A stretch of 64,000 nucleotides of DNA from Gemmatimonadota bacterium. Lineage in GTDB: Bacteria; Gemmatimonadota; Gemmatimonadetes; Gemmatimonadales; Gemmatimonadaceae. The notes beneath the pieces were generated by a model. That model searched no databases. It saw only the letters and a list, made by a program, of their open reading frames with translations, and was not told the origin of the DNA. The stretch spans positions 32,151 through 96,150 of the forward strand of contig VHBO01000004.1 in the NCBI GenBank assembly GCA_016871895.1. The letters are read 5' to 3'. Both the position numbers and the translations under genes were made by a program. Below are positions 31,487-39,560 of this stretch, piece by piece; position 1 is the first letter of the stretch, and every line of letters begins with the position of its first letter.

Positions 31487-32670
31487 CGCGGGCGTTCCGC
31501 CGTCTGGCGCCCGGCACGTCGTGGGCGCCGCTGGCGCTCGCCGCCGTCCTGCTCCCCCTGCGCGCGCTCACCGCGCAGGGCGCCGCTGCGCCCGTCGGTC
31601 CCACCCGCGAGTACCGTGCCACCGTGGTCTCCGAGTCGGTCGATGAGGTCGCGACCATCGTCTTCGGCCCCGCCGGCGCGCGCGTCGAGCGGACGGCGAC
31701 GATCGGGCTCTCGTTGATCGATCCCGACGGACCCCACGGCATCGCCGTCGCGCCCGACCATCGCACCTACGTGGTCACCACCGCCCACGGGATGCCCGGC
31801 GGTAGCCTCTGGAAATACCGGCTCGGCACCGAGGGTCCGATCGGACGCGCGGTCCTCGGCAACTTCCCCGCCACCGTGCAGGTGAGCCCGGACGGCTTCT
31901 ACGCCTGGGCGGTGAACTTCAACCTGCACGGCGATATGGTTCCGTCGAGCGTCTCGGCGGTCGCGCTCGATGAGATGGTCGAGGTGGCGCGCATCGAGAC
32001 GTGCACGATGCCGCACGGCTCGCGCCTCAACACCGACGGCACCCGACACTACTCGGCATGCATGATGGATGACCTGCTCATCGAGATTGACACGCGGGCC
32101 TTCCGCGTCGCGCGGCACTTCACCCTCGCCCCGGGCCAGGAGATGGGGATGGCGGGGGCGCCGCCGCGGCGTGGCGACGACGCGCACGCCGGCCACGATA
32201 TGGGCGGACACGGGATGACCCCGCCCGCTCCAGGCGACGTCGGCTGTTCACCGACTTGGGCGCAACCCTCCCCGGATGGGCGTCGCGTCTGGGTGGCGTG
32301 CAACAAGTCGAGCGAGCTCGTCGAGGTGGATGTCGCCACGTGGCGGCTGATGCGCCGGCTGCCGGCGGGGCCCGGCATCTACAACCTCGCCACGACGCAC
32401 GATGGCACACGGATTGTCGCGACCAACAAGCGCGGGCAGTCGGTCTCCGTCTTCGATGCGGCGACGGGGCGCGAGCTCGCGCGGATCCCGACCTCCAAGC
32501 GTGTCGTGCACGGCGTCGCGGTGACCGCCGACGACCGCTACGCCTTCGTCACGAACGAGGGCGTCGGTTCGGAGAAGTCGACGGTCGATGTCATCGATCT
32601 GCGGACGCTCACCCGCGTGGCGAGCGTCGAGGTGGGGCAACAGGCGGGCGGCGTCGACGTCTGGGACTAG
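31483..32670 (+). CDS. Secreted YVTN/YncE-like beta-propeller protein with His/Met-rich loop
   Basis: The 395-residue protein starts at GTG 31483 and is translationally coupled (GTGA) to the upstream propeller. A hydrophobic signal (about 14-32, ending LRALTAQG) is followed by YVTN-like blades (PHGIAVAPDHRTYVVT, ATVQVSPDGFYAWAVN, SSELVEVDVATWRLMRRL, VHGVAVTADDRYAFVTNEG). A loop near 230-245 is rich in His and Met (HAGHDMGGHGM), a plausible Cu or other metal site. ETCTMPHGSRL, YSACMMDDL, DVGCSPTW and VACNKSS supply Cys residues that could form disulfides. Function unknown. Its TAG is interlocked with that of the convergent amidohydrolase in a CTAG. Confidence 0.83.
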   Translation: MTRAFRRLAPGTSWAPLALAAVLLPLRALTAQGAAAPVGPTREYRATVVSESVDEVATIVFGPAGARVERTATIGLSLIDPDGPHGIAVAPDHRTYVVTTAHGMPGGSLWKYRLGTEGPIGRAVLGNFPATVQVSPDGFYAWAVNFNLHGDMVPSSVSAVALDEMVEVARIETCTMPHGSRLNTDGTRHYSACMMDDLLIEIDTRAFRVARHFTLAPGQEMGMAGAPPRRGDDAHAGHDMGGHGMTPPAPGDVGCSPTWAQPSPDGRRVWVACNKSSELVEVDVATWRLMRRLPAGPGIYNLATTHDGTRIVATNKRGQSVSVFDAATGRELARIPTSKRVVHGVAVTADDRYAFVTNEGVGSEKSTVDVIDLRTLTRVASVEVGQQAGGVDVWD

Positions 32671-34289
32671 GCCCGGAGCGCGCGGCCGCTCCGCGGCCCG
32701 CGCGAGTCGCCGTCCACCGACACCACGCCGTTCACCAGCGTCGCGAGGAACCCCACCGGGTACTGGAACGGGTCGCCGAAATCCGCGCGGTCGCTCACCC
32801 GATCCGGATCGAAGATGGTGACGTCGGCGAACGCGCCGGCCCGGAGCACGCCACGGTCCGCGAGCTTCACGCGTGACGCGGGGAGCGCCGTCATCTTGTG
32901 GATCGCTTGCTCGAGTGTGAGCACCCGGCGCTCACGTACGTAGCGCGCGAGGACGCGCGGAAAGCTCCCCGCCCCGCGCGGATGCGGCACGCCGCGGCGC
33001 GCCGGCCCGCTGAGCGCATACGACCCGCCATCCGACGCGATCATCCCCTGCGGATGCGCGTAGATGCGCTCGAGGTTCGGCTCCGTCATCGCGAACCCGA
33101 TCATCCCGACCGAGCCCTCGTTGCGCCGCAGCATCTGCACGCTGAGGTCGTACGGATGCACCCCGAGCGCGGCCGCGTAGGCGCCGAGCCGCTTCCCCTC
33201 GGCCGGCTTGTCCTCGGCGGCGTAGACGCTCGCGATCTGCACGTTGTCCCATCCGCCGATCAGCTCGGCGTTGTCGAGCGCCTCCGCCCGGATGCGCGCC
33301 GCCATCGCCGGATCCTCGAGCCGCGCGAAGAAGCCCGCCATCCCACCATCACGCGACCAGACCGGGAAGAGATTCGTGAGGCCCGTGTGATACGCGAGGT
33401 ACGGATAGCGGTCGAAGGCGGCATCGACGCCGGCGGCACGCGCCGCCGCGACGCGGGCGAACACCGCGTCGAGCTTTCCCCAGTTCCGCGGCCCCTGCGT
33501 CTTGAGATGGGCGATCTGCAGCCCGCACCCCGCCCCGCGCGCGATGGCGATCGCCTCATCGATGGCGTCGAGGAGCTGATCGTCCTCGTTCCGCATATGC
33601 GTGTGATACGCCAGCCCGCGCGCCGCGAGGGGACGACAGAGCGCGGTGAGCTCGGCGACCGAGGCGAAGGCCCCCGGGGTGTACTCGAGCCCACTGGAGG
33701 CGCCGAGCGCGCCGTCTCGGAGCGCCTGCTCCACGAGCGCGACCATCCGGGCCAGTTCGGCGTCGCTCGCGGGGCGGTCCGTCTCCCCGATCACGACCTC
33801 GCGCACAGTCCCGAGGCCGACGCAGGTGCCGACGTTCACCGCGGGGCGCAGCACGTTGAGCGAGGCGAGCCACGCCCCGATCGTCGGCGGGGCCTCGAGG
33901 TCCTCGGGCACGTTCGGCGCCCGTGAGCTGCCGTCGGCTCCGACCACGATGCTCGTGATCCCCTGACGGGCGACCGACTCCATCAGGGGATCGAGGCTCA
34001 TCGACCCGTCGCCGTGGGAGTGGATGTCCACGAACCCCGGTGCGACGACGTGGTCGCGGCAGTCGATCTCCCGGCGACCGGTCTCACGGATGCGTCGTGC
34101 CACCCGGGCGATCCGATCACCGCTGACGGCGAGGTCGCCCCGGAACCGCGGGCGACCCGTGCCGTCGATGATCACCCCGCCCCGGAGGACGAGGTCGTAC
34201 GGCACACGCCGCGCCCCCAGAAGCGCCGGGGCGCCGACCAGCGCGACCCCGGCGGCCCCGAGCGCGGAGACGAAGGTGCGCCGCCGCAT
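32667..34289 (-). CDS. Tat-exported N-acyl-D-amino-acid deacylase (amidohydrolase family)
   Basis: The 540-residue protein has a Tat signal (RRRTFVSALGAAG) and the D-aminoacylase fold. VDIHSHGD (His90, His92) are the first metal ligands, followed by GTCVGLGTVREVV (a Cys that bridges metals in this family), HTHMRNE, QIAHLKTQG and IASDGGS. It should release D-amino acids from N-acyl or N-terminal D-residues outside the cytoplasm, beside two M19 dipeptidases elsewhere in the window. It lies 12 nt after ahcY with GGAGG before its ATG, making an unexpected third gene in the arsR-ahcY operon. Confidence 0.9.
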   Translation of the reverse strand: MRRRTFVSALGAAGVALVGAPALLGARRVPYDLVLRGGVIIDGTGRPRFRGDLAVSGDRIARVARRIRETGRREIDCRDHVVAPGFVDIHSHGDGSMSLDPLMESVARQGITSIVVGADGSSRAPNVPEDLEAPPTIGAWLASLNVLRPAVNVGTCVGLGTVREVVIGETDRPASDAELARMVALVEQALRDGALGASSGLEYTPGAFASVAELTALCRPLAARGLAYHTHMRNEDDQLLDAIDEAIAIARGAGCGLQIAHLKTQGPRNWGKLDAVFARVAAARAAGVDAAFDRYPYLAYHTGLTNLFPVWSRDGGMAGFFARLEDPAMAARIRAEALDNAELIGGWDNVQIASVYAAEDKPAEGKRLGAYAAALGVHPYDLSVQMLRRNEGSVGMIGFAMTEPNLERIYAHPQGMIASDGGSYALSGPARRGVPHPRGAGSFPRVLARYVRERRVLTLEQAIHKMTALPASRVKLADRGVLRAGAFADVTIFDPDRVSDRADFGDPFQYPVGFLATLVNGVVSVDGDSRGPRSGRALRA

Positions 34290-34301
34290 CGTCCGCTCCT
34301 C

Positions 34302-35819
34302 CTAGTACCGGTAGTGATCCGGCTTGTACGGGCCGTCCACCGGCACGCCGATGTACGACGCCTGCTTCTCGGAGAGCTTGGTGAGCTTCACGCCGAGCTT
34401 GTCGAGGTGGAGTCGCGCCACCTTCTCGTCGAGCTTCTTCGGGAGGGTGTACACCTTGTTGGCGTCGTACACCGTGCCGGAGAGGGTCGGCTTCCCCTGC
34501 GCCGCGAGGTGCAGGTCGATCTGCGCCACCACCTGGTTGGCGAAGGAGCAGCTCATCACGAAGCTCGGGTGGCCGGTGGCGCAGCCGAGGTTGAGGAGAC
34601 GCCCTTCGGCGAGGATGAGAACCGAGTGGCCGTCCGGGAAGACCCACTCGTCGAACTGCGGCTTGATCTGATTGCGGACGATCCCCTTCACCGCCTTCAG
34701 GCCTGCCATATCGATCTCATTGTCGAAGTGGCCGATGTTCCCGACGATCGCCTTGTCCTTCATCTTCGCCATATGCTCGACGGTGATGATGTTGGCGTTG
34801 CCGGTCGCGGTGATGAAGACGTCCGCGGAGCTCACGACCTCGTCGAGCGTCGTGACCTGGTACCCCTCCATCGCCGCCTGGAGCGCGCAGATGGGGTCGA
34901 TCTCGGTGATGACGACGCGCGCACCCTGGGCGCGGAGCGACTGCGCCGAGCCCTTCCCCACATCGCCGTAGCCCATCACGACGGCGACCTTGCCCGCGAG
35001 CATCACGTCCGAAGCGCGGAGGATGCCGTCGGTGAGGGAGTGCCGGCAGCCGTAGAGGTTATCAAACTTCGACTTCGTCACGGAATCATTGACGTTGATC
35101 GCCGGGAAGAGGAGGCTCCCCGCCTGCGTCATCTCGTAGAGACGGTGCACGCCGGTGGTGGTCTCCTCGGAGACGCCCTTGATCGCGCGCCCGACATTCG
35201 TCCAGCGCTGCGGATCCTCCTTGAGCGTCGTGCGGAGGAGGTCGAGGATCACGCCCCACTCCTCGGGCTCATTCGCGGCGTCGAACGCCGGGACCTTACC
35301 CGCCGCCTCGTACTCGGTGCCCTTGTGCACGAGCATCGTCGCGTCGCCGCCGTCATCGAGGATGAGGGTCGGGCCGGCGCCATCAGGCCACATCAGCGCC
35401 TGCTCGGTGCACCACCAGTACTCCTCGAGGGTCTCGCCCTTCCAGGCGAAGACCGGCACGCCGCGCGGCTGCGTGACGGAGCCATCCTTGCCGACGACGA
35501 CCGCCGAAGCGGCGTGGTCCTGCGTCGAGAAGATGTTGCACGACACCCAGCGGACGTCGGCGCCGAGCTCGGCGAGCGTCTCGATGAGAACCGCGGTCTG
35601 GATGGTCATATGCAGCGAGCCCATGATGCGCGCGCCGGCGAGGGGCTTCTTCCCCTTGAACTCGGCGCGGAGCGCCATCAGGCCGGGCATCTCATACTCG
35701 GCGAGGCGGATCTCCTGCCGACCCCAGTCGGCGAGGGAGAGGTCGGCGACCTTGAACGGGGGACGACCGGTGGCCTTCACGGCGTCGAACGGGTGCAACA
35801 CGGGAGCGAGGGACGTCAT
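34302..35819 (-). CDS. ahcY: Adenosylhomocysteinase (S-adenosylhomocysteine hydrolase)
   Basis: The 505-residue NAD-dependent enzyme splits S-adenosylhomocysteine into homocysteine and adenosine, relieving product inhibition of methyltransferases. It carries [48 protein letters not shown], the NAD-binding [11 protein letters not shown] and the C-terminal [21 protein letters not shown]...YKPDHYRY. It is longer than the ~430-residue archaeal or mammalian type and carries the bacterial insert (about 155-200). It is 60 bp downstream of the ArsR-methyltransferase gene and 12 bp upstream of the D-aminoacylase, so all three are probably one operon. Confidence 0.97.
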   Translation of the reverse strand: MTSLAPVLHPFDAVKATGRPPFKVADLSLADWGRQEIRLAEYEMPGLMALRAEFKGKKPLAGARIMGSLHMTIQTAVLIETLAELGADVRWVSCNIFSTQDHAASAVVVGKDGSVTQPRGVPVFAWKGETLEEYWWCTEQALMWPDGAGPTLILDDGGDATMLVHKGTEYEAAGKVPAFDAANEPEEWGVILDLLRTTLKEDPQRWTNVGRAIKGVSEETTTGVHRLYEMTQAGSLLFPAINVNDSVTKSKFDNLYGCRHSLTDGILRASDVMLAGKVAVVMGYGDVGKGSAQSLRAQGARVVITEIDPICALQAAMEGYQVTTLDEVVSSADVFITATGNANIITVEHMAKMKDKAIVGNIGHFDNEIDMAGLKAVKGIVRNQIKPQFDEWVFPDGHSVLILAEGRLLNLGCATGHPSFVMSCSFANQVVAQIDLHLAAQGKPTLSGTVYDANKVYTLPKKLDEKVARLHLDKLGVKLTKLSEKQASYIGVPVDGPYKPDHYRY

Positions 35820-35879
35820 AAACAGGGCTCAGGTTGAAGGGGTCTGGTGACAGGTAAACGACAACGATCAGGTGGACAG

Positions 35880-36818
35880 TCAGGTGGACAGTGTGGCGGC
35901 GAAGAGCGTCGGGCCCTTCGCGTGGGACGCCGCCGGCAAGGGATGCTGGCGGATCGAGCGGAACCCGGCGGCCGTCGCCCACTGCGCGACGGTGTCGGGG
36001 GCGAAGCCGAGCCAGACGTGTCCCATCGTCTGTCGGTACTCCTCACGGTCGTGCGGGAGCATGTCGACGAGCAACAGACGCCCGCCGCGGGGCCGGAGGA
36101 CGCGATGGATCTCCGCGAGCGCCGTCGCGGGGTCTGCGACGTAATGCAGCACGAGGGAGAGCACCGCCAGGTCGAGCTGACCATCGTCGAGGGGGAGTGC
36201 CTCCACCGACCCTTCACGCACCTCGACATGTTCGAAGGTCGCGAGGCGCGCGCGGGCGGCGCGAAGCATCGCCGCCGACTCGTCGACCGCGATCACCTCG
36301 GCGACGAAGGGCGCCACCGACTCGGTGAGCTGGCCGGTGCCGCAGCCCAGATCGCCGAACCGCGTGGCCGGGTCGAGGAGTCCGAGGAGCGCGAAGAGCT
36401 CGGTGCGCGCCCCGAACATCTCCGTGCGGAGCCGATCCCACTGCGCCGCCGAGGAGGCGAAGAAGGCCTGCGACCGCGTGTGACGGTCGGCGAGGACCCC
36501 CGCCACCCGCTCGGCGTCGCGACGCGCCGCCGGGAGGAGCTCAGCTTCGGCCCGCACGGCGGACCAAAGCTTCTTCGAACCGGCGTCGAGACCCTTGGCA
36601 TCGAGCCGATAGCGGTTCGACGTCCCGTCCTCGCGTGCGCCCACCCACTCGGCGTCGGCGAGGACCTTCAGATGGCGACTCACCGTCGACTGCGGGAGCT
36701 GCAGCACCGTCCGGAGCTCCGAGACGGTGAGCTCGTGCCGCTCCAGCACCAGGAGAATCCTGGTGCGGATCGGGTCGGCGAGGGCCGACAGGCGGTCGTG
36801 GAGGGGGGCTCTCTTCAT
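35880..36818 (-). CDS. ArsR-type HTH fused to SAM methyltransferase domain
   Basis: The 312-residue fusion has an N-terminal winged helix (about 5-95: LADPIRTRILLVLERHELTVSEL, LPQSTVSRHLKVLADAEWV) and a class I methyltransferase domain (about 140-265; motif I FGDLGCGTGQLTE, then VIAVDESAAML, LVLHYVADPATAL). No Cys-based metal site is seen in the HTH, so it probably senses SAM or SAH through the second domain. Position directly upstream of ahcY matches the SahR-type regulators of the SAM/SAH cycle known in Proteobacteria. A 22-bp inverted repeat covers its own start codon and abuts its -10 box, implying autorepression of arsR-ahcY. It may also be a true methyltransferase. Confidence 0.88.
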   Translation of the reverse strand: MKRAPLHDRLSALADPIRTRILLVLERHELTVSELRTVLQLPQSTVSRHLKVLADAEWVGAREDGTSNRYRLDAKGLDAGSKKLWSAVRAEAELLPAARRDAERVAGVLADRHTRSQAFFASSAAQWDRLRTEMFGARTELFALLGLLDPATRFGDLGCGTGQLTESVAPFVAEVIAVDESAAMLRAARARLATFEHVEVREGSVEALPLDDGQLDLAVLSLVLHYVADPATALAEIHRVLRPRGGRLLLVDMLPHDREEYRQTMGHVWLGFAPDTVAQWATAAGFRSIRQHPLPAASHAKGPTLFAATLST

Positions 36819-36835
36819 CCGTATATCCGGATGAA
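36814..36835. promoter_or_regulatory. 22-bp inverted-repeat operator over the arsR-ahcY start codon
   Basis: TTCATCCG (36814-36821) and CGGATGAA (36828-36835) form perfect 8-bp arms around 6 nt. The start codon (36818-36816) lies inside one arm and the other arm touches the -10 box. This is the best candidate binding site for the ArsR-type product. Confidence 0.75.
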
Positions 36836-36865
36836 AGGTTAGCTCCCTGCCTCCCCCGCCGTCAA
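36836..36865 (-). promoter_or_regulatory. Promoter TTGACG-N18-TAACCT of the arsR-ahcY operon
   Basis: On the minus strand the -35 TTGACG is 36865-36860 and the -10 TAACCT is 36841-36836, with an 18-nt spacer. The start site is expected within the inverted repeat, giving a leader of roughly 10 nt. Confidence 0.75.
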
Positions 36866-36896
36866 CGGCGGACGCGGGTCGGACCGGACGGCGCGC

Positions 36897-37505
36897 TTAG
36901 GGCTGCCCTCGCTCCAGCGCCACGGTGCGGTCCGCGAGGGCGCGCCCCACATAGCAGTGCATCCCCACGGGGGTGAGGCCCGCACGACGGAAGTGCCATC
37001 GATACTGCTCCGCGCTCCGATGGTACCACGCGCTCCGATCTCCCTCGATGGCGTCCTCGGTGGCGTACGCCTCGAGATAGGTCACGCCATCGAGCCGCGC
37101 GGCGATGGCCCGGAGGCCGGTGGCCAGTTCCCCCTCGGGCACGTACTGCAGCACATCGCAGACCACGATGAGATCGTACGCGCCGGCGAGACGGACCTCG
37201 TCGAGCGCGCCGAAGGTGCCGTGCCGGATCCCGCGCCGGCGACCGAAGCGCCGGACCGCGTACGCGCTCGACTCCACGCCGGTGTAGCGCACCGCGGGCC
37301 GGAGCCGCCGCAGATGCGCGCGCCACGCCCCTTCCCCGCACCCGACATCGAGCACGCTCCGGATGGGCCGTTCAAGGAGCGACTCGGCGATCCCCACCAC
37401 TAGGCGCACCTTCCGCGCGACCGCCTCCGGGGTGATGACCCGCTGCGCGGGGTCGTGGTACCACCGGCGGAAGTAGGCCTCGTCATAGACCTTGGGAGAC
37501 GTCAT
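36897..37505 (-). CDS. Class I SAM-dependent methyltransferase
   Basis: The 202-residue protein has motif I (SVLDVGCGEGAWRAHL, about 47-62), motif II (YTGVESSAYAVRRFG), motif IV (YDLIVVCDVLQYVPEGEL), then YLEAYATEDAIEGDRSAWYHRSAEQYRWHFRRAGL. No substrate-specific domain is recognisable; small-molecule or protein methylation are both possible. ATG 37505 was chosen over an in-frame ATG 21 nt upstream because a TAGATT box ends 7 nt before it, implying a leaderless mRNA. Divergent from the FAD oxidoreductase across only 25 bp. Confidence 0.85.
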   Translation of the reverse strand: MTSPKVYDEAYFRRWYHDPAQRVITPEAVARKVRLVVGIAESLLERPIRSVLDVGCGEGAWRAHLRRLRPAVRYTGVESSAYAVRRFGRRRGIRHGTFGALDEVRLAGAYDLIVVCDVLQYVPEGELATGLRAIAARLDGVTYLEAYATEDAIEGDRSAWYHRSAEQYRWHFRRAGLTPVGMHCYVGRALADRTVALERGQP

Positions 37506-37512
37506 CCGCGGC

Positions 37513-37522
37513 AATCTATATT
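37513..37522. promoter_or_regulatory. Overlapping divergent -10 boxes in a 25-bp intergenic gap
   Basis: Minus strand: TAGATT (37518-37513), 7 nt before ATG 37505. Plus strand: TATATT (37517-37522), 8 nt before ATG 37531, with a -35-like TTGGGA at 37492-37497. The two boxes share 2 bp, so polymerase cannot occupy both at once. Confidence 0.6.
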
Positions 37523-37530
37523 CCACCGCG

Positions 37531-38802
37531 ATGCCTCACTCCCCGGACGTCATCATCGTCGGCGGCGGCCTCGCCGGCCTCGCCGCGGCCCGGACCCTCA
37601 CGGCCCACGGCGTGTCGGTCCTCGTGCTCGAGCGCGACGCGACCGTCGGTGGCCGCGTCGCGACCGACGTGGTGGACGGCTTCCGCATCGACCGCGGCTT
37701 CCAGGTCCTGCTCGACTCCTATCCTGAGGCGGCGCGCGTGCTCGACCTCGGCGCACTCGACCTGCGACCCTTCGCCTCGGGGGCCCTGGTGCGCCGGGGG
37801 GCAGGCTTCGGTCGGGTCGGCGATCCGTGGCGCGACCCCCTCGCGGCGGCCTCGACGCTCCGGAGCGGAGCCTTCACGCCGCTCGATGCGTGGCGGATGC
37901 TGCGACTCCGCGGCCGCGCGCTGCGCGCCGTCGATGGAACGCGCGTCGGGCGCTCGACCGTGACGACGATGGATCGGCTCCGGGCGAATGGCTTCTCGGA
38001 CGGCGCCATCGACCGCTTCTTCCGTCCCTTCTTCGGCGGGGTCTTCCTCGACCGCGCCCTGACCTCACCTGCCGACTGGTTCGACTACCTCTTCGGGATG
38101 TTCGCGGCGGGCCGCGCGACGCTCCCCGCCCAGGGGATGGGCGCGCTCCCCGCGCAGCTGGCCGCCGGGCTCCCCGGTGACGCGCTCCGCACGTCGACGT
38201 CCGTGGAGCGGCTCACCGAGGCGGGGGTGACGCTCGCCGGCGGCGAGACCCTGACCGCGGAGGCGGTCATCGTCGCGACCGACGCCGGTACGCACGCCGC
38301 CCTCCTCGGGCGCGGCGAGTCGCCCGCGGCGTGGTCGGGATGCGCCACGCTGAGCTTCGATGCGCCGACGGCGCCGATCGACACGCCGCTCATCGCGCTG
38401 GCTGGCCCACAGGAGCGGGGCCCCATCCATCACTGCTGCGTCCCGAGCGTCGTGGCGCCGAGCTATGCGCCCGCGGGTCGCCATCTCGTCTCCGCGACGG
38501 TGGTGGGCCCCGTGACGCCGGACGATGCGGCGCTCGAGCGCGCCGCACGGTTGCAGCTCGGCGAGTGGTTCGGCGCGACGGCGGTCGCGGGATGGCGACT
38601 CCTCCGCGTGAGCCGCGTGCCGTACTCGCTGGTGCGTGCGGTGCGCGATGACGCGATGGCGACGACGCTCGTGCGCGTGGCGCCGGGCCGCTATGCGGCG
38701 GGCGACCACCTCGAGACACCGAGCATCAACGGAGCCCTGCGGAGTGGCCGCCGAGCCGCCGAGGCGTTGCTGGCGGACTGGGGTGTGGCGCGCCGCGACT
38801 GA
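37531..38802 (+). CDS. FAD-dependent oxidoreductase, phytoene-desaturase/amine-oxidase fold
   Basis: The 423-residue flavoprotein opens with the dinucleotide-binding VIIVGGGLAGLAAARTL, followed by VLERDATVGGRVATD, FRIDRGFQVLLDSYPEA and FFRPFFGGVFLDRAL. MGALPAQLAAGLPGDALRTSTSV and the C-terminal FAD-contact RYAAGDHLETPSINGALRSGRRAAEALL follow. This fold includes carotenoid desaturases, protoporphyrinogen oxidase and amine oxidases; the substrate is unresolved. A carotenoid-like role would fit the CarH-like photoreceptor 10 kb away, but that is inference. The TATATT box 8 nt upstream supports ATG 37531 and a leaderless mRNA. Convergent with the next gene, 5 nt apart. Confidence 0.88.
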   Translation: MPHSPDVIIVGGGLAGLAAARTLTAHGVSVLVLERDATVGGRVATDVVDGFRIDRGFQVLLDSYPEAARVLDLGALDLRPFASGALVRRGAGFGRVGDPWRDPLAAASTLRSGAFTPLDAWRMLRLRGRALRAVDGTRVGRSTVTTMDRLRANGFSDGAIDRFFRPFFGGVFLDRALTSPADWFDYLFGMFAAGRATLPAQGMGALPAQLAAGLPGDALRTSTSVERLTEAGVTLAGGETLTAEAVIVATDAGTHAALLGRGESPAAWSGCATLSFDAPTAPIDTPLIALAGPQERGPIHHCCVPSVVAPSYAPAGRHLVSATVVGPVTPDDAALERAARLQLGEWFGATAVAGWRLLRVSRVPYSLVRAVRDDAMATTLVRVAPGRYAAGDHLETPSINGALRSGRRAAEALLADWGVARRD

Positions 38803-38807
38803 GGCGC

Positions 38808-39467
38808 CTACACCGCGTACATGAAGCCGCACCCCGCCGCCTGCGCACGACAGGTGGCAAAGATGCCGGACAGCATCACAGTGACCCCGGGGATCAAGTT
38901 GTCGTAGACGAGCTTCCTCGCGTCCGGCCGCGAAATCGACTTCGCCTGCGCGATCTGCCCCGCGAAGTTCCCGAGCGCGAGGTCGCAACCGAGAACAATC
39001 ACCCCGCGCTTGATGAGCGTGTCGAGCGCGCCGTCGGGCCAGGCCGAGGTGTGCGCCGCGCCGGATGGGATGTTGATGAACGGATTCCGCTTCGCCTTCT
39101 CGCCGGAGACGGGATCCTTCATCCCGGTCCGCTCCCCGAGCCAGCCATCCGCCCACGTCGCATCGCCCATGATCATCGGGACCGCCTTGTGCCGGATGAC
39201 GAGCACGGCGGTGAGGTCCGCGTCGGTGAGCCCGTGGACCGCGGCATAGCCGGCGAGGAACGACCGCACCTGATGGAGGCAGACGCCGTTGCTCACCTCG
39301 GGCGCGTCGAAGGCGATCCGATACCGCCTCGTGACGCGCGCCACCCACGACATATCCCAGTTGCCTTGGACGGGGAGGTCCGCCTCCATCGCGTCGGCGG
39401 CGGTGGGCACCATCGCGCCTGCGGCGAGGACGGAGGCATGACGCAGGAAGTCGCGGCGCTCGGACAT
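38808..39467 (-). CDS. Tat-exported protein, possibly DsrE-like fold
   Basis: The 219-residue protein has a Tat-type signal (MSERRDFLRHASVLAAGAMV). The body has alternating strands and helices: YRIAFDAPEVSNGVCLHQVRS, LTAVLVIRHKAVPMIMGDATW, RNPFINI and LIKRGVIVLGCDLALGNFAGQIA. A hydrophobic C-terminus with CRAQAAGCGFMYAV follows. The VLVIRHKAVP...GVIVLGCDLAL layout recalls DsrE/DsrF-like small-molecule or sulfur-carrier folds, and four Cys (two in the last 15 residues) could form a redox pair. Function not known; the DsrE link is weak. Convergent with the oxidoreductase, divergent from hrpB. Confidence 0.78.
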   Translation of the reverse strand: MSERRDFLRHASVLAAGAMVPTAADAMEADLPVQGNWDMSWVARVTRRYRIAFDAPEVSNGVCLHQVRSFLAGYAAVHGLTDADLTAVLVIRHKAVPMIMGDATWADGWLGERTGMKDPVSGEKAKRNPFINIPSGAAHTSAWPDGALDTLIKRGVIVLGCDLALGNFAGQIAQAKSISRPDARKLVYDNLIPGVTVMLSGIFATCRAQAAGCGFMYAV

Positions 39468-39560
39468 GGAGCAATCCCAGGAGGAAGGTGATGAGAGGAA
39501 TCTGCCTTTTCACGGGCGCGGTGCGCCACCCGACCGTGCGGCCCTAGCTTTCCCTGACCC

